Origin: Glebionis coronaria | Taxonomy: Eukaryota > Streptophyta > Magnoliopsida > Asterales > Asteraceae | Direction: 5' to 3' | Assembly (NCBI GenBank): GCA_025667525.1 | Contig: CM046875.1 | Coordinates: forward strand, 287,512,140-287,576,139 | DNA: 64,000 bases | In this document: one piece after another, positions 12,203 through 22,921 of the stretch | Layout of the letters: every line of letters starts with the position of its first letter | How positions within the stretch are numbered: position 1 is the first letter of the stretch | Notes under the pieces: model-generated | The model's database searches: none | What the model was told of the DNA's origin: nothing | The model's input: only the letters and a program-made list of their open reading frames with translations | Position numbers and translations under genes: made by a program

Positions 12203-12795
12203 GCGATCACTTTCCCATGTTGCATGAGAACACAGCCAAGTCCCTTCCCCGATGCATCACTGTAGATCTGAAATCCACCTGTACCAGATGGGAGAGTAAG
12301 AATCGGTGCAGATAATAACTTCTGCTTTAGGTCTTCAAAGCTCTTCTCTCTTTCTTCAGTCCAGACGAATTTCTCCCCTTTCTGCATCAGTTTGGTCAAT
12401 GTTAGTGCCAAACGGGAAAAGTTCTCCACGAACCTACGGTAGTAACCAGCTAAGCCTAGGAAACTACGAACTTCAGTTGCTGATGTCGGTCTTGGCCACC
12501 TGGTAATAGCCTCAAACATTGCTGGATCCATCGTGATTCCTTCTGCTGATACAATGTGACATAAGAATGCCACCTTGTCTAGCCAGAACTCACACTTGGT
12601 GAATTTAGCATACACCTGCTTCTGGCAAATAATCTGTAGTACTGTACAAAGATGGTCTTCGTGTTCCTCCTTGGACATAGAAAATATCAGGACATCGTCA
12701 ATGAAGACAATGACGAACTTTTCCAGAAATTCATGAAAGATTCTGTTCATCAAATCGATGAACACTGCTGGGGCATTGGTAAGGCCAAATGGCAT
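12121..12795 (-). pseudogene. Unit A reverse transcriptase, C-terminal half
   Basis: It reads the RT palm with [12 protein letters not shown] and the catalytic FIDDVLIF box (the Gypsy-type variant of YxDD), then the RT connection ([17 protein letters not shown]) and the start of RNase H ([18 protein letters not shown]). It loses frame in VIAW near 12200. Upstream, one base is missing near 12829 relative to B, separating it from the N-terminal half. Non-functional as a continuous protein. Confidence 0.88.
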
Positions 12796-14008
12796 GACTA
12801 CAAAATCGTAGTGGCCATAGCGTGTACGAAAGCAGTCTTGGCGATGTCCTGCTCCTTAACCCGTAGCTGATGATAGCCCGACCTTAGATCAATCTTGGAG
12901 AAATATTTGGCCCCTTGGAGTTGGTCAAACAGATCGTCTATGCGTGGTAGTGGATATCTATTCCTGATGGTAATCTTGTTGAGCTCGCGATAGTCTATGC
13001 AAAGTCGCATACTGTCGTTTTTCTTCTTAACGAATAGGACCAATGCGCCCCATGGAAATGCGCTCGGTCGAATGAAGCCTCGTTCCAGAAGTTCTTGTAA
13101 TTGTTCCTTCAGCTCCTTCAACTCTATGCGAGCCATGCGATAAGGAGCCTTTGAAATTGGCTCAGCTCCTGGGATGAGCTCGATATTAAATTCCACTTCA
13201 CGTGCAGGTGGTATGCCCGAAAGTACTTCTGGAAATACATCTGGAAATTCTGACACTATCGGCTGATCCTGAATTGATGGGGATTCAGCATCCATGTCAT
13301 GAACAATAGCTAGATAGCCTTCACAACCATGTGAAAGTAATGCACGTGCTTGTAGGGTTGATATGATTTTTACAGACCTTCCGGGTACGAACCCGTTGTG
13401 AATGTACTCTGGTGCATTAACATCACCGAAGACGACTCGATATGAATGGCAGTCTATGGTAGCATGATACTTGGATAGCCAGTCCATGCCCAATATCATG
13501 TTGAAATCATTCATGTCCAGCGGAAGTGCGTCAACAGGACGAATCTTGTCATCAAAATCTAGGGGAAGGCTCTTGTACACATGGGTTATGCGTACAGAGT
13601 CTCGCAATGGTGTGGAAATATTCAGTATATTCTCTAGTGGCATGGGGAGTATCCTAACATTCTTGGCATAAGCAGTAGAAATGACCGAGTGAGTAGCACC
13701 CGTGTCAAACATAACACATGCAGCTTGACCATACATATACAAGATTCCAGTGATGGTCCATGTAGACTTGTTGGCTTGATCGTGAGATGTCGTGTAAACG
13801 CGTCCACTGGTAGGAGGCGGCTTGGTATCAGCATGTCTCGATGTGCCCTCCATCTCGCCCTTGCGGTAGTCCTTCATGCAATATCCAGGATGACCACACT
13901 TGAAGCATGCGTCGCTGTCGCGGCGACATGGCCCTGGGTGCCTACGGTTGCAGGTAGTGCAAAAAGGATGAGTATATCCTCCAGCAGGTGTCCTGACTGG
14001 CTGAGAGC

Positions 14009-14082
14009 CTGATAAGAACAATATACATGAGACATGATAAAAGGTACAACGGACAATGCGGATAAATCGTAAGATGGGATAC
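14009..14082 (-). other. Predicted 74 bp intron 3 in unit A
   Basis: On the minus strand the donor is A|GTATCCCATC and the acceptor TTCTTATCAG|GCTCTC. Removal joins the gag linker to the [10 protein letters not shown] segment in frame; retention shifts the frame (74 is not a multiple of 3). The same intron, same length, is in unit B. Confidence 0.65.
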
Positions 14083-14147
14083 TAGTGATAGCTGGACGGT
14101 TAGGTTGTGAACCTCTCTGGTTCTGGTTCCTTCCGTTTCCATGATTC

Positions 14148-14224
14148 CTGGTAAAAGATTTTCTAATGTGTCAGAATTTAGAATTATAGCATGTAATCAT
14201 AAGAAAGTGAGTAAGTATAAAGAC
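14148..14224 (-). other. Predicted 77 bp intron 2 in unit A
   Basis: Minus-strand donor C|GTCTTTATAC and acceptor TTTTACCAG|GAATCA. It is AT-rich between GC-richer exons. Removal joins ...NSNT to NHGNGRNQNQRG in frame. Unit B has the same boundaries with a better donor (AG|GTCTTT). Confidence 0.65.
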
Positions 14225-14374
14225 GTGTTGCTGTTGGAGTGTCCAGCGTTGTTACGGTAATTATCATTACCTCCACTCCTATCCGTAGCAGAACGGTCGT
14301 GAGTCTGACCGTTTCCCTTGGGCTGAGTAGGCTGTTGCTGAGTAGCCGGCTGAGACCGGTCCCCAGTCTTCTGC

Positions 14375-14483
14375 CTGGAATATACAGTTTAAAAGAGATG
14401 TAAATATGTTGAAAGAATACCCACTAATCACAGGTCATGTTTTGAGAGCCTGGAAGATACAGTTTAAAAGAGATGTAAATATG
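14375..14483 (-). other. Rearranged gag-deletion junction in unit A
   Basis: Compared with B, gag exon 1 and most of the leader are missing. In their place are: a piece of intron 1 (14375-14420), a leader piece (ccactaatcacagg...gagagcc, 14420-14450) and a second copy of the intron 1 piece (14449-14483). The normal leader then resumes. Each join shows 3-5 shared bases (tac, cct, atatg), the signature of template switching during reverse transcription. Confidence 0.75.
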
Positions 14484-14593
14484 TATGCATGAAAATGATG
14501 AATGCATGAAAACCGACTGTCAGTTCTAGGAAGACCATAGTGACTACCCACTAATCATAGGTCGTGTTTTGAGAGCCTACAGGTCGAAGCTTT

Positions 14594-14606
14594 GGCTCTG
14601 ATACCA
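14594..14606 (-). other. Primer binding site of unit A (initiator tRNA-Met)
   Basis: The minus strand reads TGGTATCAGAGCC, a 13-base match to the initiator tRNA-Met 3' end, four bases inside LTR2. It proves that LTR2 serves as 5' LTR for unit A. Confidence 0.9.
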
Positions 14607-14610
14607 TAAT

Positions 14611-17580
14611 TGTAACACCCCATTTTAATAAATGGAATGTCACACGTGATTATGGCGTGTCATCAAAGCATACAAGGATAAATGTATAAAACATCACATG
14701 ACCATAAAGGAAATACCGGAAACAAACATCGGTACCTCAAAAGTAGAACTCATCACACATAAACATAAGTACTGTAAATGAAAAGGACTAAACAATGTCC
14801 ATAAAAATGAGTATCAAAAGTATGAAGAAATGCATAAAGTAATGAAGGCTATGAAGCTTCCAATCCATATGCACGTACGCTTAAGTCTACGAGCATCCCT
14901 GAGTACCTGTCGTTCATAAACATGAAAGGAAAAACGGCTGAGCATAACGCTCAGTGCACGGATATACAAGTAAAGCATGAATAATATAAGCATATAATCA
15001 TAGAGCAGCGGAAAAGACTAAGTCCTGGATAACCTGGTATATCTTAGTAAAACTAGTTTTATAGTTTGAAAAGCCTTATGTTTATCTTATAAAAACTGTT
15101 TAACATGTTTACCATTTAGCCAATATAGGTCATGAAATATCAACGTGCATGAATACTTTGAGGGGTGACCTCGTCATGCAAATTAGAGGGGTTGCCTCTA
15201 ATTTAATATAAGTTTTTGGGTAGGAGGGATCAACTCCTTGTGAAGGATGCAAAGCACACACCACATTCACCTGAACAATCTGCTGAAAACATGTAACCTA
15301 GGATGCACCCATACGCCCCACGTGATAATAATAATAATATGGCCAAAAGTTGATGGGACGCCACGAGCTGTCACTCTGTCGTGGTGGAGTCATAACACTG
15401 GTGCCTCTAGTGTTATGGTTATGGTACCTCCATAACTAGGTGACACTGGTCATGCATGTATATGGATTTAGGTATCTAATTAAACATAAGCAATTCAAAA
15501 ACATATAAAACATATACTAGGGAAAATAGTTGGCTGTATACGGGGAATCATGATAAGGAAGAATGTCCATTCTGAAAGGACGGAGAATCCATACCTTGTG
15601 GCCAGTGAACGAAGAAGACGAACGTAAGAGATTCCTGCTTCGACATCACTAATGCTACATAAATAATATACGTGTATAAGTATTTGATTACTGACTACGT
15701 ATGTTGATTTTATATCATGTCTTAGCTTGTTTTATATGTTCATGTCTTGTCTTACTGATTTTAGCTTAATACTGCGTTTATCATGTATTCTATCTATTGT
15801 GATTAAGTATTACTTGTATTTCTTGTATTATTATACTAGTTGTGTAATAATAAGTAACTTTCTAGAAATAGCAGGTTTCCTAAAATAGAAAGTTTCCAAA
15901 AATAGAAAGTTTCCAAAAATAGAAAGTTTCCAAAAATAGATTGTTTCCAAAAATAGAAAGTTTCCAAAAATAGAAAGTTTCCAAAAATAGAAAGTTTCCA
16001 TAAATAGATTAGCTGCCTTAATTTAATAAGTTTTTAAAAATAGAAAGTTTCCATAAATAGATTAGCTGCCTTAATTAAATAAGTTTCTAAAAATAGAAAG
16101 TTTCCATAATTAGAAATAAGATGGATTATTAAGCTAACAATATATAAGCTTAAGTTTTACTGATTAATATTCTAAGTCATGTGATGTATAGTATAGTTTA
16201 TTCATTATTACATGTAAACTATAGGTTATAAGATTTAATTAAATATAACATGATTTAATTAAATAAAAGGTAATAATACTTAGGTTAAAACATGTATTAA
16301 TATTTATTATTATTATAACCTAAGTCATTAAAATTAATTAATTATAAATCATGTTTTAATAATTAATTAATTTCTTAGTCTAAATTAACTAATAAAATAC
16401 TTAGGTTAAAATCATGTATTAATAATAATAATAATATAAGCTAAGTCATGCCCAAATTAAATTAATTACCTAGCATGTTAAATTAATTTAATTAATCTTT
16501 TACTTATTTAACTTGTAAAATAAATAATTAATCTTGTAAAATAAACCGTGAACCGAACCCGTGTTTTAAACTAAACATGTCATGAACCGGACCCGTAAAC
16601 CCGTGAACCTGCCTACAACCCTTAACCATGGCAAACCACCACCGGCCCACATCGGTGGTGCGTGTGGTGTTCCAACCGAGACCCCCTAAACCACCAAGGA
16701 TAACCCCGACATGCGTCGGGGTCCCTTGGTCCTCTCTGCCGAACCACAACCAAACCGAGACCTTGTGGTCTCGGTTGGTGATGAACAAACAACCACCGAG
16801 AGCCATTGGCTCTCGGTTCTACCCATATCTGAACCAAACACCCCCTTAAACCATGTATTTTTAATATCCCTTGATTAGATCTAGGTGTTATTTAACTTGT
16901 TTTAATAACCCATGATTTCATGTTCTTAGATCTAATAAATAATTAAAAAAAAGTTTAAGAAGATTACCTATACGTGAATCAAAAAGAAAACAATCACGAA
17001 CAACCTTGCAATAAATTGTATTAACCAAGATCAACAAACACCCCCTTGTGGTGGTGATATGGGCGGCGGCTACAAGGAAGAAGTAGGAGAGGGTTTTTGA
17101 TTTTTTTTATCTTTCTGTAATATGAAATCCTTCCATTCCTTTTTGTTAAGTTTTAATTTAAGGTGGGCTTGGCCCACCCTTGTCTATGCCACGCCTATGT
17201 GGACCCTACATGGGGTAACCCGTTGATTTTCTCGTGTTCTATATTTACGTGTTAACGTGTCGTGATTACATGATTTAATTATTGTTCGTTCGTGTCGTAA
17301 TTTATATTTATACCTACTCGTAATAAATATACGTAAATACATAATATTAAGCTCGTGATTATTTACGTTCATGATTTCATGTTCATATGTTCGTGCTTAT
17401 AATTATTGTTGAAATAATTATCGTGCATTAATACGTATTAAATACTTATCGTGTAATAACACGTACGTAATACTTGTAAATTCCTATCGTGAAACGTAAA
17501 CGTGCTAAATAAGGAAAGTTATAATCATGTACGTACGATCATAAGGGTACTATTCATGGTAAAAGCATGCGGGTTTTACA
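14611..17580 (-). repeat. Chromovirus LTR2, shared by units A and B (2970 bp)
   Basis: Boundaries are TGTAACACCCC and GGGTTTTACA. The PBS of A lies on its left and the polypurine tract of B on its right, with no second LTR copy between. It carries 17 bp repeats (about 15865-16010) and two copies of the gattagctgcc unit, against one in LTR1 and three in LTR3. I count about 16-20 differences from LTR3 in the first ~330 bases. Confidence 0.9.
16703..16817. other. Triple hairpin cluster in LTR2
   Basis: Perfect inverted repeats at 16703-16722 (ACCCCGAC/GTCGGGGT), 16754-16775 (ACCGAGACC/GGTCTCGGT) and 16795-16817 (ACCGAGAGCC/GGCTCTCGGT; loop att rather than ctt). Confidence 0.72.
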
Positions 17581-17593
17581 ACTCTTCCCCCCT
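17581..17593 (-). other. Polypurine tract of unit B
   Basis: The minus strand carries AGGGGGGAAGAGT immediately upstream of LTR2, matching the tract beside LTR1 apart from one G fewer. Confidence 0.87.
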
Positions 17594-17639
17594 AAAAAGA
17601 ATAATTCGTCCCCGAATTATAGATAATGTAAACTGGAAA

Positions 17640-19023
17640 AGAAGAACATACCCGAATTCAAAATATGAATGAGGGTATGAAGCCCGGATAGACTCCTCTG
17701 TTTCCCAAGTAGCTTCCCGCTCGGTATGATCCCTCCAAATGATTTTGACGAATGGAATCTTCTTCCTTCTTATGACTCGTTCTTGTCTGTCAAGAACTCG
17801 TTTGGGTTCTTCTATGAAAGTGAGATCTTCACGAATCTGTTCCAGTGATTACTGAACCATGTGAAGGGAATGATACTTGTACCCTCTGAGTAAGGACACA
17901 TAAAAAACGTCGTGGACATGAGAAATCTACGTAGGTAACGCTAAACGGTAAGATACTTCACCGACTCGTTCAATGACATCAAACGGTCCGATGAATCGAG
18001 GACTGAGCTTCCCTTTGATTCCAAAACGTCTAACACCACGTGACGGCGAAACCTTAAGGAAAACGTGATCTCCTACGTTAAAATGTAAGTCCCTACGATG
18101 CTAGTCTGCATAACTCTTCTGACGTGACCGTGCTTCTTGCAGTTTTTGCTTAGCTACTGCGACCTTCTCGTTGGTCAACTCAATCATTTCTGGTCCTTCA
18201 AGTGTTCTCTCACCAACCTGATCCTAGCAGATTGGGGCGCGACACTTTCTACCATACAACATCTCGAATGGAGCACACTTGATACTTGCGTGCCAACTGT
18301 TGTTGTATGAAAACTCTACCAAACAGATGTAGTCGTCACAATCTCCCTTCCATTCCAACGCACATGACCTCAACATGTCTTCTAATGTCTGAATCATTCG
18401 CTTCGATTGCCCGTCTGTTTGAGGATGAAAAGCCGTGCTAAGCTTAAGTTTTGGTCCCCAATCTTTCTGTAGACTTCTCCAGAATCGCGAAGTGAACCGA
18501 GGATCTCTGTCTGAGACGATGCTGGATGGAGCACCATGAAGTCTCATGATCTCCTTCTTGTAAGTATCAGCGAGTTTACTGACCGAATCTTCCTTGTGGA
18601 TCGGTAAGAAATGAGCTTATTTGGTAAGTCGATTAACGATAACCCAAATCGCATCGTGCTTCCTCTTTGTCGGCGGAACACCGGTAACAAAATCCATGGT
18701 GATTCTGTCCCACTTCCACTCTAGAATATCTAACGGTTGAAGAAGACCGCCAGATCGCTGATGCTCGATCTTAACCTGCTGGCAGGTAAGACATTTGGAG
18801 ACGTAAGTTGCAACATCCTATTTCATACCACTCCACCAAAAGTATTGCTTGATGTCATGGTACATCTTGGTCGAACCAGGATGAATAGAGAATGGGGAGC
18901 TATGAGCCTCAGCTAACAATGCTTCCTAGAGTTCTTGATCATCAGGAACACAAAGTCTCGTGCCCTGCCATAAGATACCATCTGTGTCTACTCGAAATTA
19001 TGTCCGCTTCTCCAAATTCTGAA
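17640..19023 (-). pseudogene. Unit B integrase with chromodomain-like tail, decayed
   Basis: Aligning to unit A recovers the whole integrase: the HHCC part with TAG at 18818-18820 (A has CAG) and other stops, including TAA at 18617-18619. An open core (18547-18224) keeps SDRDPRF and QTDGQSKRMIQTLEDM. The stop TAG at 18224-18226 is shared with A. The C-terminal part and tail (VKILWRDHTEREATWE, ASYPH) run to about 17640 and, unlike A, keep the segment between the integrase C-terminus and the tail. A frame continues through the polypurine tract and ends at TAA in the first LTR bases. Not functional. Confidence 0.82.
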
Positions 19024-19500
19024 TTATCGCCCAGATTTCACCATTTCCTTCTGAGCTTCCTTGATCTTAGAGACTAACTCGGGTTCCACTCTAAGATTAG
19101 CCCAGTAACCGTGTTGTCCACGTACCATGATCTCCATGTCTAGTCGCTCCAAGTCTCTTATAATTTCCTCCTTTATCTCAATGCCGTTGATCCTTCCGGA
19201 CTTTCTACTAAGTGCATCTGCCACTACATTTGCCTTACCGGGATGATACTGCAGATTAATGTCATAATCCTTCAACAGCTCTAACCATCTCCTTTGTGTC
19301 ATGTTTAATTCACGTTGAGTGATGATGTACTTCAAGCTCTTGTGGTCCGTGAAAATGTCACATGATTCTCCATATAAATAGTGCCTCCGTATCTTCAATG
19401 CAAACACGACTGCTGCAAGTTCCAAGTCATGCGTAGGGTAATTTTCCTCATAAGGCTTAAGCTGTCGTGAAGCGTACGCGATCACTTTCCCATGTTGCAT
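19024..19500 (-). pseudogene. Unit B RNase H
   Basis: The frame starts inside RNase H ([47 protein letters not shown]) and ends at a small deletion relative to A near 19045 that turns [10 protein letters not shown] into [12 protein letters not shown]. A one-base deletion near 19590 separates it from RT. The residues around the DALSRK end of the domain are preserved. Confidence 0.87.
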
Positions 19501-20195
19501 GAGAACACAGCCAAGTCCCTTCCCTGATGCATCACTATAGATCTGAAATCCACTTGTACCATATGGGAGAGTAAGAATCGGTGCGATACTAACTTCTTCT
19601 TTAGGTCTTCAAAGCTCTTTTCTCTTTCTTCAGTCCAGACGAATTTCTCCCCTTTCTGCATCAGTTTGGTCAATGGTAGTGCCAAACGGGAAAAGTTCTC
19701 CACGAACCTATGGTAGTAACCAGCTAAGCCTAGGAAACTGCGAACTTCAGTTGCTGATGTCGGTCTTGGCCACCTAGTAATAGCCTCAACCTTTGCTGGA
19801 TCCATCGTGATTCCTTCTGCTGATACAATGTGACCTAAGAATGTCACCTTGTCTAGCCAGAACTCAAACTTGGAGAATTTAGCATACAGCTGCTTTTGGC
19901 AAAAAATATGTATTACTATACGAAGATGGTCTTCGTGTTCCTCCTTGGACTTAGAAAATATCAGGATATCGTCAATGAAGACAATGACGAACTTGTCCAG
20001 AAATTCATGGAAGATTCTGTTCATCAAATCCATGAACACTGCTGGAACATTGGTAAGGCCAAATGGCATGACTACAAATTCATAGTGGCCATAGCGTGTA
20101 CGGAAAGCAGTCTTGGCGATGTCCTGCTCCTTAACCCGTAGCTGATGATAGCCCGACCTTAGATCAATCTTGGAGAAATATTTGGCCCCTTGGAG
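19482..20195 (-). pseudogene. Unit B reverse transcriptase, C-terminal half
   Basis: It continues in the same frame as the upstream gag-pol after the nonsense codon TAA 20196-20198, where unit A has CAA (Gln). It carries the RT palm with [12 protein letters not shown], the catalytic [11 protein letters not shown] box and [18 protein letters not shown] one-base loss near 19590 diverts the end. The Thr-Ala-Phe-Arg region lost by frameshift in A is intact here (20095-20110). Confidence 0.87.
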
Positions 20196-21283
20196 TTAGT
20201 CAAACAGATCGTCTATGCGTGGTAGTGGATATCTATTCCTGATGGTAATCTTGTTGAGCTCGCGATAGTCTATGCAAAGTCGCATACTGCCGTCATTCTT
20301 CTTAAGGAATAAGACCGGTGCGCCCCATGGAGATGCGCTCGGTCGAATGAAGCCTCGTTCCAGAAGTTCTTGCAATTGTTCCTTCAGCTCCTTCAACTCT
20401 ATGCGAGCCATGCGATAAGGAGCCTTTGAAATCGGCTCAGCTCCTGGGATGAGCTGGATATTAAATTCTACTTCACGTGCAGGTGGTATGCCCAGAAGTT
20501 CTTCTAGAAATACATCTGGAAATTCTGACACTATCGGCTGATCCTGAATTGATGGGGATTCAACATCCATGTCATGAACAGTAGCTAGATAGCCCTCGCA
20601 AACATGTGAAAGTAATGCACGTGCTTGTAGGGTTGATATGATTTGTACAGACCTTCCGGGTACGAACCCGTTGTGAATGTACTCTGGTGCATTAACATCA
20701 CCGAAGATGACTCGATATGAATGGCAGTCTATGGTAGCATGATACTTGGATAGCCAGTCCATGCCCAATATCATGTCGAAATCATTCATGTCCAGCGGAA
20801 GTGCGTCAACGGGATGAATCTTGTCATCAAATTCTAGGGGAAGGCTCTTGTACACATGGGTTATGCGTACAGATTCTCGCAATGGCGTGGAAATATTCAG
20901 TATATTCTCTAGTGGCATGGGGAGTATCCTAACATTCTTGGCATAAGCAGTAGAAATGACCAAGTGAGTAGCACCCATGTCAAACATAACACATGCAACT
21001 TGACCATACATATACAAGATTCCAGTGATGGTACATGTAGACTTGTTGGCCTGATCGTGAGATGTCGTGTAAACGCGTCCACGAGTAGGAGGCGGCTTGG
21101 TATCAGCATGTCCCGATGTGCCCTCCATCTCTCCCTTACGGCAGTCCTTCATGCGATGGCCAGGAAGACCACACTTGAAGCATGCGTCGCTGTCGCGGCG
21201 ACCTGGCCCTGGGTGCCTACGGTTGCAGGTAGTGCAAAGAGGATGAATATATCCTCCAGCAGGTGTCCTGACTGGCTGAGAGC
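20196..21283 (-). pseudogene. Unit B gag-pol exon 4: zinc knuckle, protease, RT N-terminus
   Basis: In this exon of the predicted spliced gag-pol, the CCHC knuckle [14 protein letters not shown] is intact. The protease active site reads [11 protein letters not shown], so the usual D-T-G is D-M-G and probably inactive. Then come the protease flap region ([16 protein letters not shown]) and the RT fingers ([35 protein letters not shown]). The frame ends at TAA 20196, a C-to-T change relative to A. The reading frame enters from exon 3 through the intron at 21284-21357. Confidence 0.87.
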
Positions 21284-21357
21284 CTGATAAGAACAATATA
21301 CGTGAGACATGATAATAGGTACAACGGACAATGCGGATAAATCGTAAGATGGGATAC
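21284..21357 (-). other. Predicted 74 bp gag intron 3 in unit B
   Basis: The minus-strand donor is ACTG|GTATCC and the acceptor TTCTTATCAG|GCTCTC. Joining gives Gly at the junction (G|GC) and a continuous ...[16 protein letters not shown]. Its length is not a multiple of three, so retention breaks the frame. Both GT-AG ends and length are shared with unit A. Confidence 0.68.
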
Positions 21358-21649
21358 CAGTGATAGCTGGACGGTTAGGCTGTGAACCTCTCTGGTTCTG
21401 GTCCCTCCCGTTTCCATGATTCCTGGTAAAAGATTTTCTAATGTGTCAGAATTTAGAATTATAACATGTAATCATAAGAAAGTGAGTAAGTATAAAGACC
21501 TGCTGCTGTTGGAGTGTCCAGCGTTGTTACGGTAATTATCATTACCGCCATGCCTATCCGTAGCAGAACGGTCGTGAGTCTGACCGTTTCCCTTGGGCTG
21601 AGTAGGCTGTTGATGAGTAGCCGGCTGAGACCGGTCCCCAGTCTTCTAC
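21358..21649 (-). pseudogene. Unit B gag exons 2 and 3 (linker) with intron 2
   Basis: Exon 2 (21649-21500, 150 bp) and exon 3 (21422-21358, 65 bp) are separated by a 77 bp intron (21499-21423; donor AG|GTCTTTATAC, acceptor TTACCAG|GAATC). Joined, they encode a Gln/Asn/Arg/Gly-rich, basic linker between the capsid and the zinc knuckle, as expected for chromovirus gag. The first whole codon of exon 2 is TAG where unit A has CAG, a C-to-T nonsense. Lengths leave the frame exact across all junctions. Confidence 0.68.
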
Positions 21650-21726
21650 CTAGAAGATACAGTTTAAAAGAGATGTAAATATGCTGAAAGAATACGGTTT
21701 GGTCATCGCTGAATACGGATGTTTAC
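21650..21726 (-). other. Predicted 77 bp gag intron 1 in unit B
   Basis: The donor AAGAG|GTAAACATCC is close to the plant consensus; the acceptor is TATCTTCTAG|G. An in-frame TAA occurs at once if it is not removed. Removal links the PEKR end of exon 1 to (Q)KTGDRSQPAT. In unit A only the 3' part of this intron survives because gag exon 1 is deleted. Confidence 0.68.
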
Positions 21727-22454
21727 CTCTTCTCAGGTCTCTCTGCTTCCCCAAACTGTTCTCTTTCTTGCAGCATCTCCAGGTTACGTGTCGCATCATC
21801 CACTTGTGCCACCGTGTTGAACGTAGCACACACCAAGTTTTTTGTGACCGATGTCTGAAGAGCCCACCGGAAGTGGTGTGCTTGCTCTTCGGGAGTACCT
21901 GCTGCTGCACCAAGAAAAACAGCCAAGCGAAGAAAGCGATGCATGAACTCGTTTCTATTCTCCCCAGCTCTCTGTCGGATTCCATGGTACTCTCTCTTCA
22001 GCTTGTCTTGCTCAGCCGTGGGAAAGAACTGTCCCATCACCAAATCCCTGAACTGGGCCCAAGTCAAACCAGCCACCCAATTATCACCTCCCTCAGACTA
22101 CTTTAGTGCCGTCCACCATGATAGCATATCACCTTCGAACCTGTAGCAGGCCAACCTCGACTTAAAGACAGGGTCGCAGCCTATAGCATCCAAGATCTTC
22201 TCAATATGAGCCAACCAGCTTTCAGCTTCACTGGGGCTATCTGTTCTATCGAAAGCTCGAGGGCGTAGCTTATTGAATCTCTCCAGCCATGTGACCAATG
22301 TTACTGGAGGAAGAGGATGAGGTACTGGGTGTTGCTGCTGGTTGTTGGCAGCATGCACCTCAGCCCTGATTTCGTTCCTCAGTTGAGGAAGCATAGCTTG
22401 CGTTGCAGCTTGGATTGCTGCATTGAGTTGTTCCTGCTCGCGTGTGAGAACCAT
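21727..22454 (-). pseudogene. gag: Unit B gag exon 1 (capsid)
   Basis: It starts at the ATG at 22454 (MVLTREQEQLNAAIQAATQ). After a Gln/Pro-rich N-terminus it holds a Retrotrans_gag capsid domain: WLERFNKLRP near residue 60, AESWLAHIEKIL, CYRFEGDMLSWW, then TWAQFRDLVMGQFFP and EFMHRFLRLAVFLG. One in-frame TAG (22098-22100) after TALK interrupts it; the frame resumes directly (SEGGDNWVAG), so Gln-to-stop is likely. The 728 bp exon ends with AG before the intron 1 donor. Gag forms the particle. Unit A has no copy of this exon. Confidence 0.85.
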
Positions 22455-22921
22455 CTGACAGTATAACATAAAATACATGATTAAACTGATCAAAACATAA
22501 ACTATATACATGCAAAAATTTTATACCAATAAATCATGAGAAAAATTTTATGCAAGAAAATTAGTACATGAATGCATGATGTAGTTTTATGAAAACTTTT
22601 GTATGCGCGAGAGTGAACGCCTATGGTCAGTTCACTCAAAATAAAAGACATGGCGAGGGGACGCCAATGGGATGGTCCCAAAGTTAAAAGTTTCGATAAA
22701 AACACATGCGACTAAATAGGGCCAGTTCTATACCAACCATTACTTAGTCATAAACCTGCGACAATGACATATATATATATGCATGAAAATGATGAATGCA
22801 TGAAAATGATGAATGCATGAAAACCGACTGTCAGTTCTAGAAAGACCATAGTGACTACCCACTAATCACAGGTCGTGTTTTGAGAGCCTACAGGTCGAAG
22901 CCTTGGCTCTGATACCATAAT
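22455..22921 (-). other. Unit B untranslated leader with PBS
   Basis: 467 bp lie between LTR3 and the gag ATG. The primer site TGGTATCAGAGCC is at 22905-22917 (minus), four bases inside the LTR. A short (AT) run at 22770-22781 and two or three copies of gcatgaaaatgatgaat (22780-22815) are the only repeats seen. Unit A keeps only the LTR-proximal part. Confidence 0.8.

Larger units (their letters stand above)
12798..14374 (-). pseudogene. Unit A gag 3' exons, protease and RT N-terminal half
   Basis: After removal of two predicted introns (14148-14224, 14009-14082), exons 14374-14225, 14147-14083 and 14008 downward form one frame. It carries a Gln/Asn/Arg-rich gag linker and a zinc knuckle damaged in A ([14 protein letters not shown] lacks the His and last Cys). 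The protease has an intact [11 protein letters not shown] active site. Next comes the RT start ([56 protein letters not shown] split over the palm). The frame fails at 12829 by one missing base. Gag exon 1 is absent in A. Confidence 0.82.

Noticed and set aside
13689..14012. 107 aa + strand ORF (also at 20964-21287)
   Set aside because: It is the antisense shadow of the gag/protease frame; the conservation comes from the minus-strand gene.
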